Assembly (NCBI GenBank): GCA_030592565.1
Contig: JAUVIX010000194.1
Coordinates: forward strand, 1 to 7,068
Reading direction: 5' to 3'
Length of the DNA: 7,068 nt
Origin: Chlorobiota bacterium
Lineage (GTDB): Bacteria; Bacteroidota; Bacteroidia; Bacteroidales; JAADJA01
The position numbers and the translations under genes were made by a program. Shown in pieces: positions 6,340-7,068 of this stretch. Position 1 is the stretch's first letter; each line of letters begins with the position of its first letter. A model generated the notes under the pieces. The model was not told the DNA's origin, ran no database searches, and saw only the letters and a list, made by a program, of their open reading frames with translations.

Positions 6340-7068
6340 TTATTCAGGTAGCAGATACCAAAAAGGATATCCTTTTGCTTTGTGCAGGAACATATAGTGC
6401 ATAAACCATTTTAGCCAGTGACCTGCAAGTCCGGGTTCTCCAATAGTATTCTTTATATTTCTGCCATACTCGGGATATTTTTCCCAGTCAGGAACAATAG
6501 GTTGCACAGTCATTGTTGCAGCTGCACCTTTGTACAATCCATATCCGGCTGACACAACGCAGGCAGCACCCATTTTCCCCATAGATGCTCTGTGCTTCAG
6601 TTCCGGTTTGCCTGTTTTAATCCATTCATAAATATTTTGGGCAACAATCTTACCTATTACACCAGATGGCATACCCGTACGTGGAGGTGCAGGGAAGATA
6701 GGAGTTCCGTTTTTACTTTTTCTTGGTTTTGAAATGGAGTGTGGAGGTGCAAATGCAATCCCGGCCGCAAAAACATTTTCGTAATCAGGGTTTTGGTATG
6801 TCTCAGGCCAGTCTTCCACTACCCATTCTTCATAAGGCTTAGCTGTATAATCAGCATCAACCTTCATAAATCCGTTTGGCATAAAGACTTTAGATGTTAT
6901 ATCCTCGTCATTTTTGTCATACGCTTTTAATCCAGGACCTGAGAAGCCGGGGATTAGCATTGCAAAATCAAACTCTTTCTCTTTGGTTTCACCATCCAGG
7001 GTTTCATAAATTGCCTTCCCTGGCTCAATTTTTTTAACACCGGCACGTTTAATCCATTTTATACCTCG
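6340..7068 (-). CDS. SQR-like NAD(P)/FAD-dependent oxidoreductase, C-terminal 242 aa (start outside window)
   Basis: The frame is open to the right edge: translation continues upstream of the first internal Met (codon at 6960) with RGIKWIKRAG..., so the gene begins beyond the window. The fragment is the C-terminal half of a two-dinucleotide-binding-domain flavoprotein of the sulfide:quinone oxidoreductase / type II NADH dehydrogenase group. Seen are AMLIPGFSGPGL (36-47), the FAD-contacting NVFAAGIAFAPP (98-109, the usual VFAxGD with Ile where Asp is common), and PAPPRTGMPSGVIGKIVAQNI (residues 127 to about 146). C160 in MGAACVVSAGYG sits where SQRs keep a redox cysteine. The tail GLAGHWLKWFMHYMFLHKAKGYPFWYLLPE is the aromatic, basic C terminus that binds the membrane in this group. 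The other SQR cysteines and the first GxGxxG lie outside the window, so sulfide oxidation is likely but not proven. It heads the visible - strand operon. Confidence 0.88.
   Translation of the reverse strand, partial: RGIKWIKRAGVKKIEPGKAIYETLDGETKEKEFDFAMLIPGFSGPGLKAYDKNDEDITSKVFMPNGFMKVDADYTAKPYEEWVVEDWPETYQNPDYENVFAAGIAFAPPHSISKPRKSKNGTPIFPAPPRTGMPSGVIGKIVAQNIYEWIKTGKPELKHRASMGKMGAACVVSAGYGLYKGAAATMTVQPIVPDWEKYPEYGRNIKNTIGEPGLAGHWLKWFMHYMFLHKAKGYPFWYLLPE

Overview
The window looks like a chromosomal segment of a Bacteroidota bacterium. The grounds are an AT-rich sequence, a long TonB-dependent receptor barrel, several type II lipoproteins with short signal peptides, members of families that I associate with this phylum (DUF1684, and probably DUF4221), and start codons preceded by A-rich sequence instead of a clear Shine-Dalgarno. 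I cannot name the genus.

Layout: two gene groups converge on a structured, gene-free region. On the + strand are the C-terminal two thirds or so of a TonB-dependent outer-membrane receptor (open at the left edge), a strong intrinsic terminator at 1974-2003, and, only 5 nt after its T-tract, a complete lipoprotein phosphodiesterase/nucleotide pyrophosphatase of the NPP/alkaline phosphatase superfamily (2009-3220). Bases 3221-3903 hold no credible gene. Most of that stretch (3304-3724) is a compact element with a related GTTACTTT/AAAGTAAC-type palindrome at each end, three more perfect hairpins, and a GC-rich core (about 55 % G+C) against an AT-rich background. It is best read as a dispersed non-coding repeat or MITE-like element.

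On the - strand, read from right to left, is a probable five-gene operon. It begins with an SQR-like FAD/NAD(P) oxidoreductase (open at the right edge). Next come a 53-residue Trp-rich basic protein (6137-6298), an exported DUF1684 protein, a DUF4221/beta-propeller-like lipoprotein, and a 144-residue lipoprotein with a CxxC motif whose ATG overlaps the previous stop codon by 8 nt. Intergenic gaps are 41, 45 and 24 nt, then an overlap.

How they may work together: the receptor and the phosphodiesterase are both cell-envelope proteins and could take up and process phosphorylated substrates, but the terminator between them argues against simple co-transcription. The - strand set combines a membrane-associated flavoprotein with three exported proteins, one carrying a thioredoxin-like CxxC. 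A link to envelope thiol or sulfide redox chemistry is possible but is inference only. No tRNA, rRNA, CRISPR array, transposase or phage gene was seen.
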